The notes below the pieces were generated by a model. The model did no database searches. It was not told the DNA's origin and worked only from the letters and a program-made list of their open reading frames with translations. Source: Methylocystis hirsuta (GTDB lineage: Bacteria; Pseudomonadota; Alphaproteobacteria; Rhizobiales; Beijerinckiaceae). Taken from it: a stretch of 64,000 nt of DNA. Shown piece after piece: positions 53,819-62,977 of this stretch (its first letter is position 1; every line of letters starts with the position of its first letter). A program made the position numbers and the translations under genes. The stretch lies in NCBI RefSeq assembly GCF_003722355.1, contig NZ_QWDD01000001.1, positions 496,001 through 560,000 of the forward strand, written 5' to 3'.

Positions 53819-54466
53819 ATGCCGCACCGTTTCGCGGAGATCGCCTTCACCCCGACGGTGAAGAAGGCGCAGGAGGAACTGGGCAGCCGCAACGCTTATG
53901 CCCGCATGGAGAGCGTTCCTGAGACCAGGAACCATCGCCTGAGCGAGGCGGAAGCTGAATTCATCGCGGCGCGAAATTCGTTCTACATGGCGACGGTCAG
54001 CGAGACCGGCTGGCCCTACATCCAGCATCGCGGCGGGCCGATCGGATTCGTGCGTGTGCTGGACGACGCCACGATCGGCTTCGCGGATTATCGCGGCAAC
54101 CGGCAATATATCAGCCTCGGCAATCTCGCGAACGACGATCGCGTGTCGCTCTTCTTCATGGACTACCCGAACAAGACGCGGCTGAAGCTCTTTGGACGCG
54201 CGAAGATCGTCGGTCTCGACGACGAGGCGACCTTGTCTCGACTCGAATCCTCGGATTACCGCGCCCGCGTCGAGCGCGGCTTCCTGATCAAGGTAGAGGG
54301 GTTCGACTGGAACTGTCCGCAACACATCGTCGAGCGCTACACGCTCGACGAGATGCGCGTGACGACGGCGCCGCTCACCGCGCGGATCGCCGAACTCGAG
54401 CGGCAACTCGCCCGGCTTCGAACTGCGGCGTCTGTCGCGGGAGCATCGGATCACGCCGGCGCTTGA
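53819..54466 (+). CDS. Pyridoxamine 5'-phosphate oxidase-like flavoprotein
   Basis: The 215-residue protein has a split beta-barrel FMN fold: FIAARNSFYMATVSETGWPY, IQHRGGPIGFVRVLDDATIG, DNRQ-like QYISLGNLANDDRVSLFFMD, and GRAKIVGLDD. A C-terminal coiled helix (ITARIAELERQLARLRT-like) could mediate oligomerisation. CAGGAGG lies 5-6 bases before the ATG. It is last of the three-gene redox-like operon. The substrate is unknown. Confidence 0.83.
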   Translation: MPHRFAEIAFTPTVKKAQEELGSRNAYARMESVPETRNHRLSEAEAEFIAARNSFYMATVSETGWPYIQHRGGPIGFVRVLDDATIGFADYRGNRQYISLGNLANDDRVSLFFMDYPNKTRLKLFGRAKIVGLDDEATLSRLESSDYRARVERGFLIKVEGFDWNCPQHIVERYTLDEMRVTTAPLTARIAELERQLARLRTAASVAGASDHAGA

Positions 54467-54747
54467 TTTGACGTAACCTTGGGCCAAGTTCGCGCGAACG
54501 GGTGGCGTGATCGGCGTTTTGTCGTCCCCCAAGCGCGAAAGGCGCCGATCATCGCGAGGATAGCGCTGTCCTGGCGTTTCGTTCCCCTGCTCAAGCGGCG
54601 GAATCAAAACGGGAGTCGCTTGACGGGTTATCTCTTGCCGTGAGCAGATTCTACGATCTGCGATCAATGGCGCCCCCGCACCCCTTAATTTCCCAAGGTT
54701 CTCTGTAGAGACGAGGTCATGGTCGAGATCGGAAGCACAATCAAAAG

Positions 54748-54993
54748 GTGAAAGCTGGCGCAGCGAATAGAGTCGAGAAATACCGAGGACTGCGTAACCC
54801 GCCGAGGAGCGTTCTTCGTTCTCGGCGCTCTCCCATTGATCATAACATCGGCGCATGCGGATGCAGATCCCAATTATGCCGCGCGCGCCGAAGATATTTG
54901 GTCGTGTCGATTTCGAAGAGACTCATCGAACGGATGCGAGGATCGATCTTCGTCAAATGCATGCCTGGCGGCGGCGCGACATTCAGGATTTGA
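54748..54993 (+). pseudogene. Degenerate fragments, possibly histidine kinase tail and a Tat-signal protein
   Basis: Two overlapping frames in this gap look partly coding. One encodes VSISKRLIERMRGSIFVKCM, then PGGGATFRI and stop, resembling the last helix and G2-like end of a histidine kinase ATPase domain. The other encodes VTRRGAFFVLGALPLIITSA, then HADADPNYAARAED, resembling a twin-arginine signal peptide, but has no start codon. Neither is intact. The rest of the gap 54467-55310 shows nothing I recognise. Confidence 0.3.
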
Positions 54994-55310
54994 ATGGATG
55001 CGAAGCCGGTAACTCCCGAGTTGACGGCTTCGGCGCTCAATCGCGCGCACTGATACAGGCGGCGTGCGAAGGTCCCGACGGACGGACCGACCGTCACGCT
55101 CCAGGCGCTTCTCACCTTCGGTCGGCAGGCCTAAGCGCGACGCCAAAAGGCGGCTACCGCCGCGGTCTTGAGGTGGACGAACGGGACGTCCGCATCATGG
55201 GCACAAGAGCGCCTTGCCGTACACGCTCGTCGCCGCGTCAAGCGGAACTGGCGTCCGCCACAGTTTTGCGGGCCGAGGAGTCCGTGATATCAATCGCGCA
55301 GAGGACGACA

Positions 55311-55634
55311 ATGAAGCAGAACTGGCTGCGCCTAATCGTCTCCGCGATGGTTGTCGTCGCCGCACTCTCGGGCGCGGCGTCCAGTTTTGCTGCGCCAGTC
55401 GCGAATTCATGTGTGGGAATGTCGGCGGCAGAGGATTGTCCGGACCATCCGGTCGACCACACGGCGGCGCTGCGACACTGCAATTCTCTCATCTGCGGGG
55501 CGATTCAGCTCGCGCCTCACGCAACTTTCACGCTGGCGCGCATGGCGGAGGTAGGGCTGCGGACGCAGCTTTCCGACGATGCGACGCATCGAGGCGTCTC
55601 GAGCCCACCGGGCCTTCGTCCGCCGATCTCTTAA
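55311..55634 (+). CDS. Small exported Cys/His-containing protein, copper-unit associated
   Basis: The 107-residue protein has a signal peptide (MKQNWLRLIVSAMVVVAALS, then ASSFAAP). A mature part follows with three Cys and several His (NSCVGMSAAEDCPDHPVDHT, LRHCNSLICGAIQ) and ends GLRPPIS. AGAGGA lies 5-6 bases before the ATG. Such small secreted proteins with thiols and imidazoles often accompany CusCBA pumps and may bind copper. No family name can be given with certainty, and the link is by position and residues. Confidence 0.6.
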   Translation: MKQNWLRLIVSAMVVVAALSGAASSFAAPVANSCVGMSAAEDCPDHPVDHTAALRHCNSLICGAIQLAPHATFTLARMAEVGLRTQLSDDATHRGVSSPPGLRPPIS

Positions 55635-55811
55635 AGCTGCGCTAGCGCCAATTTCCAGCGCGCCTTGGCGCGTCGACGGCCACGTCGCCGGCCCCTTGCT
55701 TTGCGCTGTTCAAATCGGCCTTCGCCCGTCCGCGCGCGAATTTGCGCGGAATAGTCGCGCGACAGCATTCCCCGCAGCACCAGCTTCCGAATGGAAGCGA
55801 GAGATGACGCC

Positions 55812-56210
55812 ATGCCAAAGAAACACATGCAGCTTGCCAGGGGCGCGCTGCTGGCGCTCCTCCTATTTGACGCAGGACAAGCCCGCGCGGCCATCGACGA
55901 TTATACTTTTGAGCTGGTCCAGTCGGCGCTCAAGAGGGGACAAGGAGTCATTGACGTGCGGTTGATTCACAAGCCGGACGGGAAACTCGTGTCCGACGCC
56001 GTCATCTTCGCCATAAGGCTGGACATGGCGCCGGACGGCATGGAAGCGATGACAAGCGCCATTGAGTCGACAAGAGCCTCGCAGCCGGGTCTCTATCGAT
56101 TTAAGGTCGACCTAACCGACGAGGGACGTTGGCGCGTCTCCCTTGCGGCGAAGCTTCAAGGAGAGATCGGAACGCTTCAGAACCGTCTTGTCTTTCGGGT
56201 TACGCGGTGA
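55812..56210 (+). CDS. Exported protein with YtkA/FixH-like domain
   Basis: The 132-residue protein starts with a signal peptide (KHMQLARGALLALLLFDAGQ, cleaved near ARA-AID). It carries an immunoglobulin-like YtkA pattern: VIDVRLIHKPDGKLVSDAVI, DGMEAMTSAIEST, GLYRFKVDLTDEGRWRVSLA. YtkA-like domains occur in copper and heavy-metal export or cytochrome oxidase assembly clusters. The ATG at 55812 has GAGAG 8 bases before it. Its TGA overlaps the ATG of the next gene (TGATG), linking it to cusCBA. Confidence 0.7.
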   Translation: MPKKHMQLARGALLALLLFDAGQARAAIDDYTFELVQSALKRGQGVIDVRLIHKPDGKLVSDAVIFAIRLDMAPDGMEAMTSAIESTRASQPGLYRFKVDLTDEGRWRVSLAAKLQGEIGTLQNRLVFRVTR

Positions 56211-57445
56211 TGCAACGTCTCCGTTTGCCCCTAGTTGCAGCCCTGCTCTTGAACCTATCAATCGCGTCCGCTTCGGCGACCGATCGTGACCTTCCCAGCG
56301 TAACGGCCGAGAGCGTCGTTGCTTTGGCAAAAAAACTCAGCCCCGAGATGGCGGCCGCGGTTCTCGACGCGGATTCCGCCTCCCAGCGCGTCGGCGCTGC
56401 AGGCGTCCAGCCAGATCCCGTGGTCACGTTACAAGCTTGGGACGTGAACAGTCGTGGAGTCGGTCAGCGGTGGATCGGCGCCCAGCAGACGTTCAGGCTT
56501 TGGGGGAAGACTGATCTGGAGAGGGGCGTCGCAGAAGCGGACGCCGACGCCGCTTGGCATCGCAGTCATGCAATTGAGATTGACCTCGTCGCACGCGTCA
56601 AGACCGCTTTCGCTCAATACAACGCCGCGCAGCGCGCAGTGGCGTTGTCGAAGTCGCTGAAGCAACGGGTCGACCAACTGCTTGAGCTGTTGCGCCTGCG
56701 CTATGGCGCAAGCTCAGTCGAGCAGGAGGATGTCATCAAGGCAGAGCTCGAAGCCGCCAACGCCGCCGCAGATGTCGCGCGCCGCGAAGGGGAGGCGAAA
56801 TCGACGGCTGCGAGATTGAACGCTTTGATCGGGCGCGACGCGCGCTCGCCGCTTGGCGCACCCAAGGGGTTTCCCTCTCTCAAAACAAAACTGACGCTTG
56901 CGGGAGTTCAGGACCTCGCACGCGCGTCCAACCCGCAGCTCGCCGCCACGCATGCTCAAGTGCGGTCCGCAACGACGGCCAAGAAGCTCACCGATCTGAA
57001 TTACTATCCGGACATCACCGCTGGCGCGAACTTCGTGCAACGCCAGACCGGCGAAAACAGCGGCATGTTTATGCTCGGCTTTACTGTGCCGCTGCAATAT
57101 GAGGCGAAGGACGCCGAACAGCGGGCGGCGAGCGCCAGTGTTGGGGCCGCGCAGGCGCGCAACGAGGCGCTCCGCATCCGCCTCGACGGCGAAGTCGCTG
57201 AGGCATGGTTCCGGCTCGAGGCCGTCCGCAAGGCGATCAGGATATTCGAACAGCGACAACTCCCGCCGGCGAAACTGTCGATCGAAACCGCGCGCAGCGG
57301 ATTCGACGCGGGCACGACGAGCTTGGCCGCGCTCCTCGACTCTGAGCGTCGCTTGCGCGCCATCGAGCTGGAGCTCCTCGGCTTGAAAATCGAGGAGCAG
57401 AGCAGATACGCCGACCTCGAACGCCTCGCCGGAGGTTCGCTATGA
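56210..57445 (+). CDS. Outer-membrane efflux protein, CusC-like (TolC family)
   Basis: The 411-residue protein has a signal peptide (LRLPLVAALLLNLSIASASA) and two OEP repeats of long amphipathic helices: AVALSKSLKQRVDQLLELLR and AEAWFRLEAVRKAIRIFEQR, with the strand region NYYPDITAGANFVQRQTGEN. It forms the outer-membrane channel of the RND pump encoded downstream. ATG 56210 overlaps the previous stop by 1 base. cusB overlaps its end by 4 bases. Confidence 0.88.
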   Translation: MQRLRLPLVAALLLNLSIASASATDRDLPSVTAESVVALAKKLSPEMAAAVLDADSASQRVGAAGVQPDPVVTLQAWDVNSRGVGQRWIGAQQTFRLWGKTDLERGVAEADADAAWHRSHAIEIDLVARVKTAFAQYNAAQRAVALSKSLKQRVDQLLELLRLRYGASSVEQEDVIKAELEAANAAADVARREGEAKSTAARLNALIGRDARSPLGAPKGFPSLKTKLTLAGVQDLARASNPQLAATHAQVRSATTAKKLTDLNYYPDITAGANFVQRQTGENSGMFMLGFTVPLQYEAKDAEQRAASASVGAAQARNEALRIRLDGEVAEAWFRLEAVRKAIRIFEQRQLPPAKLSIETARSGFDAGTTSLAALLDSERRLRAIELELLGLKIEEQSRYADLERLAGGSL

Positions 57446-58818
57446 AGGACGTGAAACTTCTTTTCGGGGCGGCCCTCGCTGTGGCGGCATTCGGCGGCGC
57501 TGGCGTCGTGCTTTGGCGCGCCAAGGAGCCGGTGCGCGCGCCTACCGAGATCCATGCCGGAACTGGGCCGGTGATCTACTACCGGGATCCGGACGGGCCC
57601 TTCTATTCCGCCGAGCCGAAGAAGAACGCGGCAGGAAAGGACTATGTCGCCGTCCGCGCCAGCGAAGACGTCTCCTTCGAAGACAAGCCGCCTGCGCCTG
57701 GCCATCAGGAAAGCCGCGGCCGTCGCATCCGTTATTACCGCAACCCGATGGGCCTCCCCGACACGTCGCCGGTTCCAAAGAAAGACCCGATGGGAATGGA
57801 CTATGTGCCCGTCTATGAAGACGAGACGCAGGACGCCTCCACGGTCGTCATCAGCGCCACCAAGTTGCAAAAGACGGGCGTACGTTCGGAGCCTGTCCAG
57901 CGGCGGATGATCGCCGCTCCTGTTCGGGCGTCTGGCCGCGTGGACTTTGACCCGCGACGCATGTCGGTCGTGTCGCTTCGTTTCGAGGGATTCGTCGAAT
58001 CCGTCGAGAAGTTCGCGGAGGGCGATTATGTGCGCAAGGGCCAGCCGCTCATGCGCATCTACGGGCCCGACCTCTCCAACGCCGCGGCCGAATATGTCGC
58101 GGTGCTGAACGCCCATTCCTCGGCGCGAATCGAAGGCGCACGGCGGCGGCTCGTCAATCTTGGCCTCGACGACGCCATGATCGCCGCTATTGCGCGGAGC
58201 CGCCGCGTTCCCCGCGTCATCACATGGCCGGCGCCGCAGGATGGCCACGTCATCGAACGCAAGGCCTTAAGCGGCATGCGCGCGGCGCCCGGAGAGATGC
58301 TGTTTCGCATAGTCGATCATAGCGTCGTGTGGGTGCTCGCGGATATTCCCGAACGAGACGTGGAATCCGTCGCCGCGGGTCAGACGGCGATCATCCGCAC
58401 GAGGTCCTATCCGGATCGGCCCATCAAGGGACGCATCGCGCTTATCTATCCCCATCTGAACATGGAAACGCGCACCGCGCGCGTGCGCATCGAGCTGCCG
58501 AATACGGAGGGCTTGCTGCTCGGCGACATGTACGCCGACGTCGAGATCGAAACCGGCGGCAAGGGGAAGGTCCTCGCCGCGCCGGAAAGCGCGATTATCG
58601 ATGCAGGCAAGCGACAGGTCTTGCTTCTCGACAAAGGCGAAGGCCGCTTCGAGCCGCGACAAGTCAAGATCGGCCGTCATGGAGACGGCTATGCGGAAAT
58701 CGAAAGCGGCGTCGCCGAAGGAGATCGCGTCGTTACTTCCGCCAACTTCCTGATTGATGCGGAGAGCAATCTGAAAGCGGCGCTAGAGGCGCTCGATCAT
58801 GGCGAGGCGGGCAAGTGA
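57442..58818 (+). CDS. cusB: RND periplasmic adaptor, CusB-like, with two heavy-metal-binding repeats
   Basis: The 458-residue adaptor has an N-terminal anchor (LLFGAALAVAAFGGAGVVLW) and two heavy-metal-binding-domain (HMBD) copies: IYYRDPDGPFYSAEPKKNAA followed by GKDYVAV, and IRYYRNPMGLPDTSPVPKKD followed by PMGMDYVPVY. Barrel and lipoyl parts follow (VRASGRVDFDPRRMSVVSLR, RKGQPLMRIYGPDLSNAAAE). The adaptor links pump and channel and may hand metal to CusA. Classical HMBD has C-P-M-H; here that segment reads N-P-M-G or D-P-D-G, so the ligands are changed. It overlaps cusC and cusA by 4 bases each. Confidence 0.87.
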   Translation: MKDVKLLFGAALAVAAFGGAGVVLWRAKEPVRAPTEIHAGTGPVIYYRDPDGPFYSAEPKKNAAGKDYVAVRASEDVSFEDKPPAPGHQESRGRRIRYYRNPMGLPDTSPVPKKDPMGMDYVPVYEDETQDASTVVISATKLQKTGVRSEPVQRRMIAAPVRASGRVDFDPRRMSVVSLRFEGFVESVEKFAEGDYVRKGQPLMRIYGPDLSNAAAEYVAVLNAHSSARIEGARRRLVNLGLDDAMIAAIARSRRVPRVITWPAPQDGHVIERKALSGMRAAPGEMLFRIVDHSVVWVLADIPERDVESVAAGQTAIIRTRSYPDRPIKGRIALIYPHLNMETRTARVRIELPNTEGLLLGDMYADVEIETGGKGKVLAAPESAIIDAGKRQVLLLDKGEGRFEPRQVKIGRHGDGYAEIESGVAEGDRVVTSANFLIDAESNLKAALEALDHGEAGK

Positions 58819-61800
58819 TCGGCCGGCTCATCTCCTGGTCGGCCCGCAATCTCGTGCTGGTGTCGGTTGGGACCTTCTTTGCGATCGCCGCCGGCCTCTA
58901 TTCGCTGCGAACTCTGCCCCTAGACGCCATCCCGGATCTTTCGGACGTGCAGGCGATCGTCTTTACTGAATATCCGGGACAGGCGCCGCAAGTCGTGGAG
59001 GACCAAGTCACCTATCCATTGGCGAGCGCCATGTTGACGGTTCCGCGGTCGAAGGTGGTGCGCGGCTTCTCCTTTTTCGGCGTCTCCTTTGTCTATGTGA
59101 TTTTCGAAGACGGGGTGGACGTCTATTGGGCGCGTTCGCGCGTGCTCGAATATCTGAGCGCCGTGACAAAACGCTTGCCGGCCGGCGCCTCGCCGGTTCT
59201 CGGTCCTGACGCGACGGGCGTCGGCTGGGTCTATCAATATGCGCTCGTCGCAAAGCAAATGACGCTTGCCGAATTGCGCTCGCTTCAAGACTGGACGCTG
59301 CGTTACGGCCTCGCGAAGGCCGAAGGGGTCGCCGAAGTGGCGAGCGTGGGCGGTTACGTGCGACAATATAACATTGTCGTCGATCCAAACCGGCTGCGCG
59401 CCCTCAACATTCCCCTTTCAAGGATTCGTCAAGCCGTTCGCGCCAGCAATGCGGATGTCGGCGGCCGAACGGTGGAGCTTTCGGAATTCGAGTTTATCGT
59501 TCGCGGGCGAGGCTATCTGAAAAGCCTCGCCGATCTCGAAAATATCGTTTTGCGCGCCGGCGAGGGAACGCCGCTCCTTCTCAAGGATGTCGCGCGCGTT
59601 GAGCTCGGACCGGATGAGCGGCGCGGCGTCACCGAGCTCAACGGCGAAGGCGAGGTGGCGAGCGGAATCGCCTTGCAGCGTTATGGCGCCAACGCCCTGA
59701 CCGTCATCGACAATGTTAAGGCGGCGCTGGCGCAGATCACGCCGAGCCTTCCCAAGGGCGTTGAGATTGTCCCGGTCTACGACCGTTCCGAGCTTATCCA
59801 CGCCGCGATCGAAACCCTTCGCGGCACGCTTGTCGAGGAAAGCGTCATCGTCGCGCTCGTCTGCGTCGTCTTCCTTTTGCATTTCCGCAGCGCGCTGATC
59901 GCGATCATCATGCTGCCGGTCGGCGTGCTCATGGCCTTTGCGGCGATGAAGACGCTTGGGCTCGGGTCCAACATCATGAGCCTGGGGGGCATCGCCATCG
60001 CCATCGGCGCGATGGTCGACGCCGCGATCGTGATGATCGAGAACGCTCACAAGCGGCTGGAGCGGGCCGCGCCCAATATGCCGCGCCTCGACATTTTGAT
60101 CGACGCAGCGACTGAAGTCGGTCCGGCGTTGTTCTTCAGCTTGCTCATCATAACAGTCTCGTTCCTGCCAATCTTTACGCTGGAGTCTCAGGAAGGTCGG
60201 CTTTTCAGCCCGTTGGCCTTCACAAAGACTTTCGCCATGGCGTCAGCGGCGCTGCTATCCGTTACGCTCGTGCCGGCGTTGATGGTTGTTTTCGTACGCG
60301 GCAAGATCGTCTCAGAGGAAAGAAACCCGATCAATCGGGCCCTGATATCTGTCTACCGGCCGATCATCCGCCTGATCATGCATGCGAAGGTTCCAACGAT
60401 CCTTCTGGCCGTCGGCGCTCTCGTCGTCACGATTCTTCCCGCGCGCCAGCTCGGTTCGGAGTTCATGCCGGCGCTCAACGAAGGCGCGCTGCTCTATATG
60501 CCGACGACCCTCCCAGGTCTTTCCGTGACCAAGGCTGCGCAACTGCTGCAGACGCAGGACCGGATCATTAAATCCTTTCCCGAAGTGAGGTCGGTTTTCG
60601 GCAAGGCCGGCCGCGCATCGACGGCCACCGACCCCGCGCCGCTCGAAATGTTCGAGACCATCATCAATCTCAAGCCGAAGGATGAATGGCGGCCAGGCGT
60701 CACGATCGACAGCCTCGTCGCGGAGATGGACGCCGCATTGCAGTTCCCAGGCGTCGCCAACGCTTGGACCATGCCGATCCGCAACAGGATCGATATGCTC
60801 GCAACCGGCATCAAGACCCCGGTCGGCGTCAAAATCATGGGCAATGATCTTTCGAAGCTCGAAGGGCTCGCGCGGCAGGCCGAAAAAGTCATTAGGGGCG
60901 TGCGTGGCGCCTCGTCCGCCTATGCCGAGCGCGTGATGGGCGGGTATTATCTCGACATCGAGCCGGATCGAGGGACGCTTGCGCGCTATGGACTGATGAT
61001 CGACGACGTGCAGGCCACAATTGCGACGGCGCTCGGCGGCGAAGTCGTGACCACCACGGTCGAAGGACGCGAGCGCTATGGCGTCAACATCCGCTACCCC
61101 AGGGACTTTCGTTCAAGCCCTCGAGCGATCGCGAGCGATGTCCTCATCTCGCTTCCCGGCGGCGGAACCATCCCGCTTGGCGAGGTCGCAAGGGTTGAGC
61201 TGGTCCGCGGCCCCACCTCCATCCGCACGGAGAATGGACAGCTCGCCGTCTACATCTTCGTCGATATCCGAGACCGCGACATCGGAAGTTTCGTGGCTGA
61301 GGCCCGCAAAGCGGTTAGTGACGCAATCGATTTTCCAGCGGGCTCCTATGCCATCTGGAGCGGTCAGTTCGAATATCTGCAGCGCGCCGAGACACGCATG
61401 CGCATTGTCGTTCCGGTCACGCTCGCAATCATATTCTTGTTGCTCTATCTGAACTTTAGGCGAATTACCGAGACATTGATCGTCATGCTGTCCCTGCCTT
61501 TCGCCCTCGTCGGCGGCGTCTGGCTGATGTGGCTCATGAAATTCAACATGTCCGTCGCTGTGGGCGTGGGCTTCATCGCGCTCGCCGGCGTCGCCGCGGA
61601 GACCGGCGTCGTGATGCTGATCTATCTCGACGCAGCGATGAACGAAGTCGCGGACGCGCGCGCCAATCAGGGTAAGGCGTTCACAAAGGCGGATCTTCGC
61701 GAAGCCATCATGCTCGGCGCCGTTGAACGGGTGCGCCCCAAGATGATGACGGTCGTCGCCATCATGGCGGGCCTCGTGCCGATATTGTGGAGCACGGGCG

Positions 61801-61997
61801 CCGGCTCTGAGGTGATGCAGCGCATCGCCGTGCCGATGATCGGCGGCATGGTCTCCTCCACATTTCTGACGCTCATCGTGATCCCGGCGATCTATGCGCT
61901 GATCAAAGGCATAGGATTGCCCGTAACGGGACTTGAAAAGCGCCAAGAGATGCGGGCTTTGAAATCCGAGCCGCCGCAAGCTGGGTTGAACGTCTGA
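58815..61997 (+). CDS. cusA: Heavy-metal RND efflux pump CusA (Cu+/Ag+ type)
   Basis: The 1060-residue RND transporter has twelve membrane segments and two large periplasmic loops. The HME-RND signature GAMVDAAIVMIENAHKRLE in the fourth helix matches the monovalent-ion (CusA) subgroup rather than CzcA. Two methionines of the CusA metal relay align by context: PLEMFETII and RNRIDMLATG; the third region reads RYGLMIDD, with its methionine one residue later than in E. coli. It pumps Cu(I)/Ag(I) from periplasm or cytoplasm through CusC. GTG start overlaps the cusB stop (GTGA). Confidence 0.92.
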   Translation: MIGRLISWSARNLVLVSVGTFFAIAAGLYSLRTLPLDAIPDLSDVQAIVFTEYPGQAPQVVEDQVTYPLASAMLTVPRSKVVRGFSFFGVSFVYVIFEDGVDVYWARSRVLEYLSAVTKRLPAGASPVLGPDATGVGWVYQYALVAKQMTLAELRSLQDWTLRYGLAKAEGVAEVASVGGYVRQYNIVVDPNRLRALNIPLSRIRQAVRASNADVGGRTVELSEFEFIVRGRGYLKSLADLENIVLRAGEGTPLLLKDVARVELGPDERRGVTELNGEGEVASGIALQRYGANALTVIDNVKAALAQITPSLPKGVEIVPVYDRSELIHAAIETLRGTLVEESVIVALVCVVFLLHFRSALIAIIMLPVGVLMAFAAMKTLGLGSNIMSLGGIAIAIGAMVDAAIVMIENAHKRLERAAPNMPRLDILIDAATEVGPALFFSLLIITVSFLPIFTLESQEGRLFSPLAFTKTFAMASAALLSVTLVPALMVVFVRGKIVSEERNPINRALISVYRPIIRLIMHAKVPTILLAVGALVVTILPARQLGSEFMPALNEGALLYMPTTLPGLSVTKAAQLLQTQDRIIKSFPEVRSVFGKAGRASTATDPAPLEMFETIINLKPKDEWRPGVTIDSLVAEMDAALQFPGVANAWTMPIRNRIDMLATGIKTPVGVKIMGNDLSKLEGLARQAEKVIRGVRGASSAYAERVMGGYYLDIEPDRGTLARYGLMIDDVQATIATALGGEVVTTTVEGRERYGVNIRYPRDFRSSPRAIASDVLISLPGGGTIPLGEVARVELVRGPTSIRTENGQLAVYIFVDIRDRDIGSFVAEARKAVSDAIDFPAGSYAIWSGQFEYLQRAETRMRIVVPVTLAIIFLLLYLNFRRITETLIVMLSLPFALVGGVWLMWLMKFNMSVAVGVGFIALAGVAAETGVVMLIYLDAAMNEVADARANQGKAFTKADLREAIMLGAVERVRPKMMTVVAIMAGLVPILWSTGAGSEVMQRIAVPMIGGMVSSTFLTLIVIPAIYALIKGIGLPVTGLEKRQEMRALKSEPPQAGLNV

Positions 61998-62443
61998 GCT
62001 GTCACGAAGGGCTGGACAATAGTTCGGCGCCAAGCCCTGGAAGCATCGCGACAGGGAGCGCCCGTTTCGATCCGTGAAAGGAATTCGTCGGCCTCTCTGA
62101 GTCTGTCCGATCTTGACGCCTCTTCACCTTCCGACATCACTTGGCGCGTGCGCTCTTCGGCCGTGCGGCCGCGCCTTTCCACGCGAGCTCTACTTCAAAT
62201 GCGGACTACGAAATCCCAGCCGGCGCAGGCCCCTATGCACGTCGGGATCCTTCATGAAAAGGTTCCACAACAGGCCTGTGCGATAATTTCATTTTCGCAA
62301 GGCCAGCCTTGGCCAAGGCGACATCCTTCTCCAGGGCGACGTCAAAGAGATCAAAACTGACAGCCAATTCGATCGGCGGATCGAGGAAAGGCCGAGGAAG
62401 CCGGCGTCGCGACTGAAAAATCGCAGTGTCGGTGGTCGATTCC

Positions 62444-62468
62444 GCCCCTAGGGGCTTCTAGGTTTTTT
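62444..62468 (+). terminator. Terminator-like hairpin with T6
   Basis: CCTAG (62447-62451), 6-base loop, CTAGG (62458-62462), then TTTTTT. A perfect palindrome GCCCCTAGGGGC overlaps at 62444-62455. It may end transcripts reading from cusA before the tRNA-Met promoter. The rest of the gap 61998-62443 shows no supported gene. Confidence 0.45.
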
Positions 62469-62497
62469 GTCGCGCTACAAATGTGATTGTCGCGCTA
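62467..62497 (+). repeat. Direct repeat TTGTCGCGCTA x2, 20 bases apart
   Basis: Two exact 11-base copies at 62467-62477 and 62487-62497, two helical turns apart, lie directly upstream of the tRNA-Met promoter. The second copy runs into TATAAT. It may be a regulator site. No homologous element is seen elsewhere in the window. Confidence 0.5.
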
Positions 62498-62509
62498 TAA
62501 TTCGCAGTC

Positions 62510-62539
62510 TTGACTTGCGCGGGGACGCCGACCTATATC
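62510..62539 (+). promoter_or_regulatory. Sigma-70-type promoter of tRNA-Met
   Basis: TTGACT at 62510-62515 and TATATC at 62534-62539 are separated by 18 bases. CTTGACTT-type -35 boxes are typical for strongly expressed stable RNA genes in Alphaproteobacteria. The tRNA begins 33 bases downstream. Confidence 0.6.
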
Positions 62540-62571
62540 GCAAATTCTTCCAGACCGCTGAGGCGGGTCGG

Positions 62572-62648
62572 GGCGGAGTAGCTCAGTCGGCTAGAGCAGA
62601 GGAATCATAATCCTTGTGTCGGGGGTTCGAGTCCCTCCTCCGCTACCA
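62572..62648 (+). tRNA. tRNA-Met (anticodon CAT), elongator type
   Basis: The 77-base sequence has acceptor arms GGCGGAG and CTCCGCT, discriminator A and encoded CCA. The D-arm is GCTC/GAGC, the anticodon stem GAGGA/TCCTT encloses ATCATAA (anticodon CAT), and the T-loop is TTCGAGT. It lacks the initiator features (the first base pair is G-T rather than mismatched C-A, and the anticodon stem lacks three G-C pairs), and matches rhizobial elongator methionine tRNAs. An Ile-lysidine tRNA is the alternative. Confidence 0.93.
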
Positions 62649-62977
62649 ATTTCGGCATTTTATCACGTTAAATCAAAGCAGTATCATAATTTCATGCTCC
62701 TCCGCGATACGCCGCAGCACTACCAAGCCGCTACCGCATTCGCGTAAGATCGAAGGCTCTCGCGAGTTTGGTTCGTCAATAGTATTGTGGGGTGAAGCCT
62801 TGTCGGGGCGGGCTGTCTGATTGCGGGCGTTGCGAATCTGCGATCGCGGTTCGTGGAACGTATCGCGGTTAGACGTTCACGCTTGGCGACGTCGTGGGCC
62901 GAGCGCGAGAGCCCACGGATTTAGCGGCCCCAGATCTTGAATTCACCACAGGTCCAGGCGGGGACAGTTATGCGGGA
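62649..62977. other. Gap without a recognisable gene
   Basis: No frame in these 329 bases shows coding character I can support on either strand. No repeats, hairpins with T-tracts or mobile-element fragments were seen. It separates tRNA-Met from a truncated FMN reductase. Confidence 0.4.

Noticed and set aside
53297..54856. 519-codon minus-strand frame opposite DUF1348 and PNPOx-like genes
   Set aside because: Both + strand genes have ribosome sites and family motifs; the antisense frame has none.
57004..58248. 414-codon minus-strand frame over cusC/cusB
   Set aside because: Antisense to efflux genes with coupled starts; no recognisable domain.
61892..62182. 96-codon minus-strand frame at the end of cusA
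   Set aside because: No ribosome site or family similarity could be recognised, and it overlaps the cusA 3' end.
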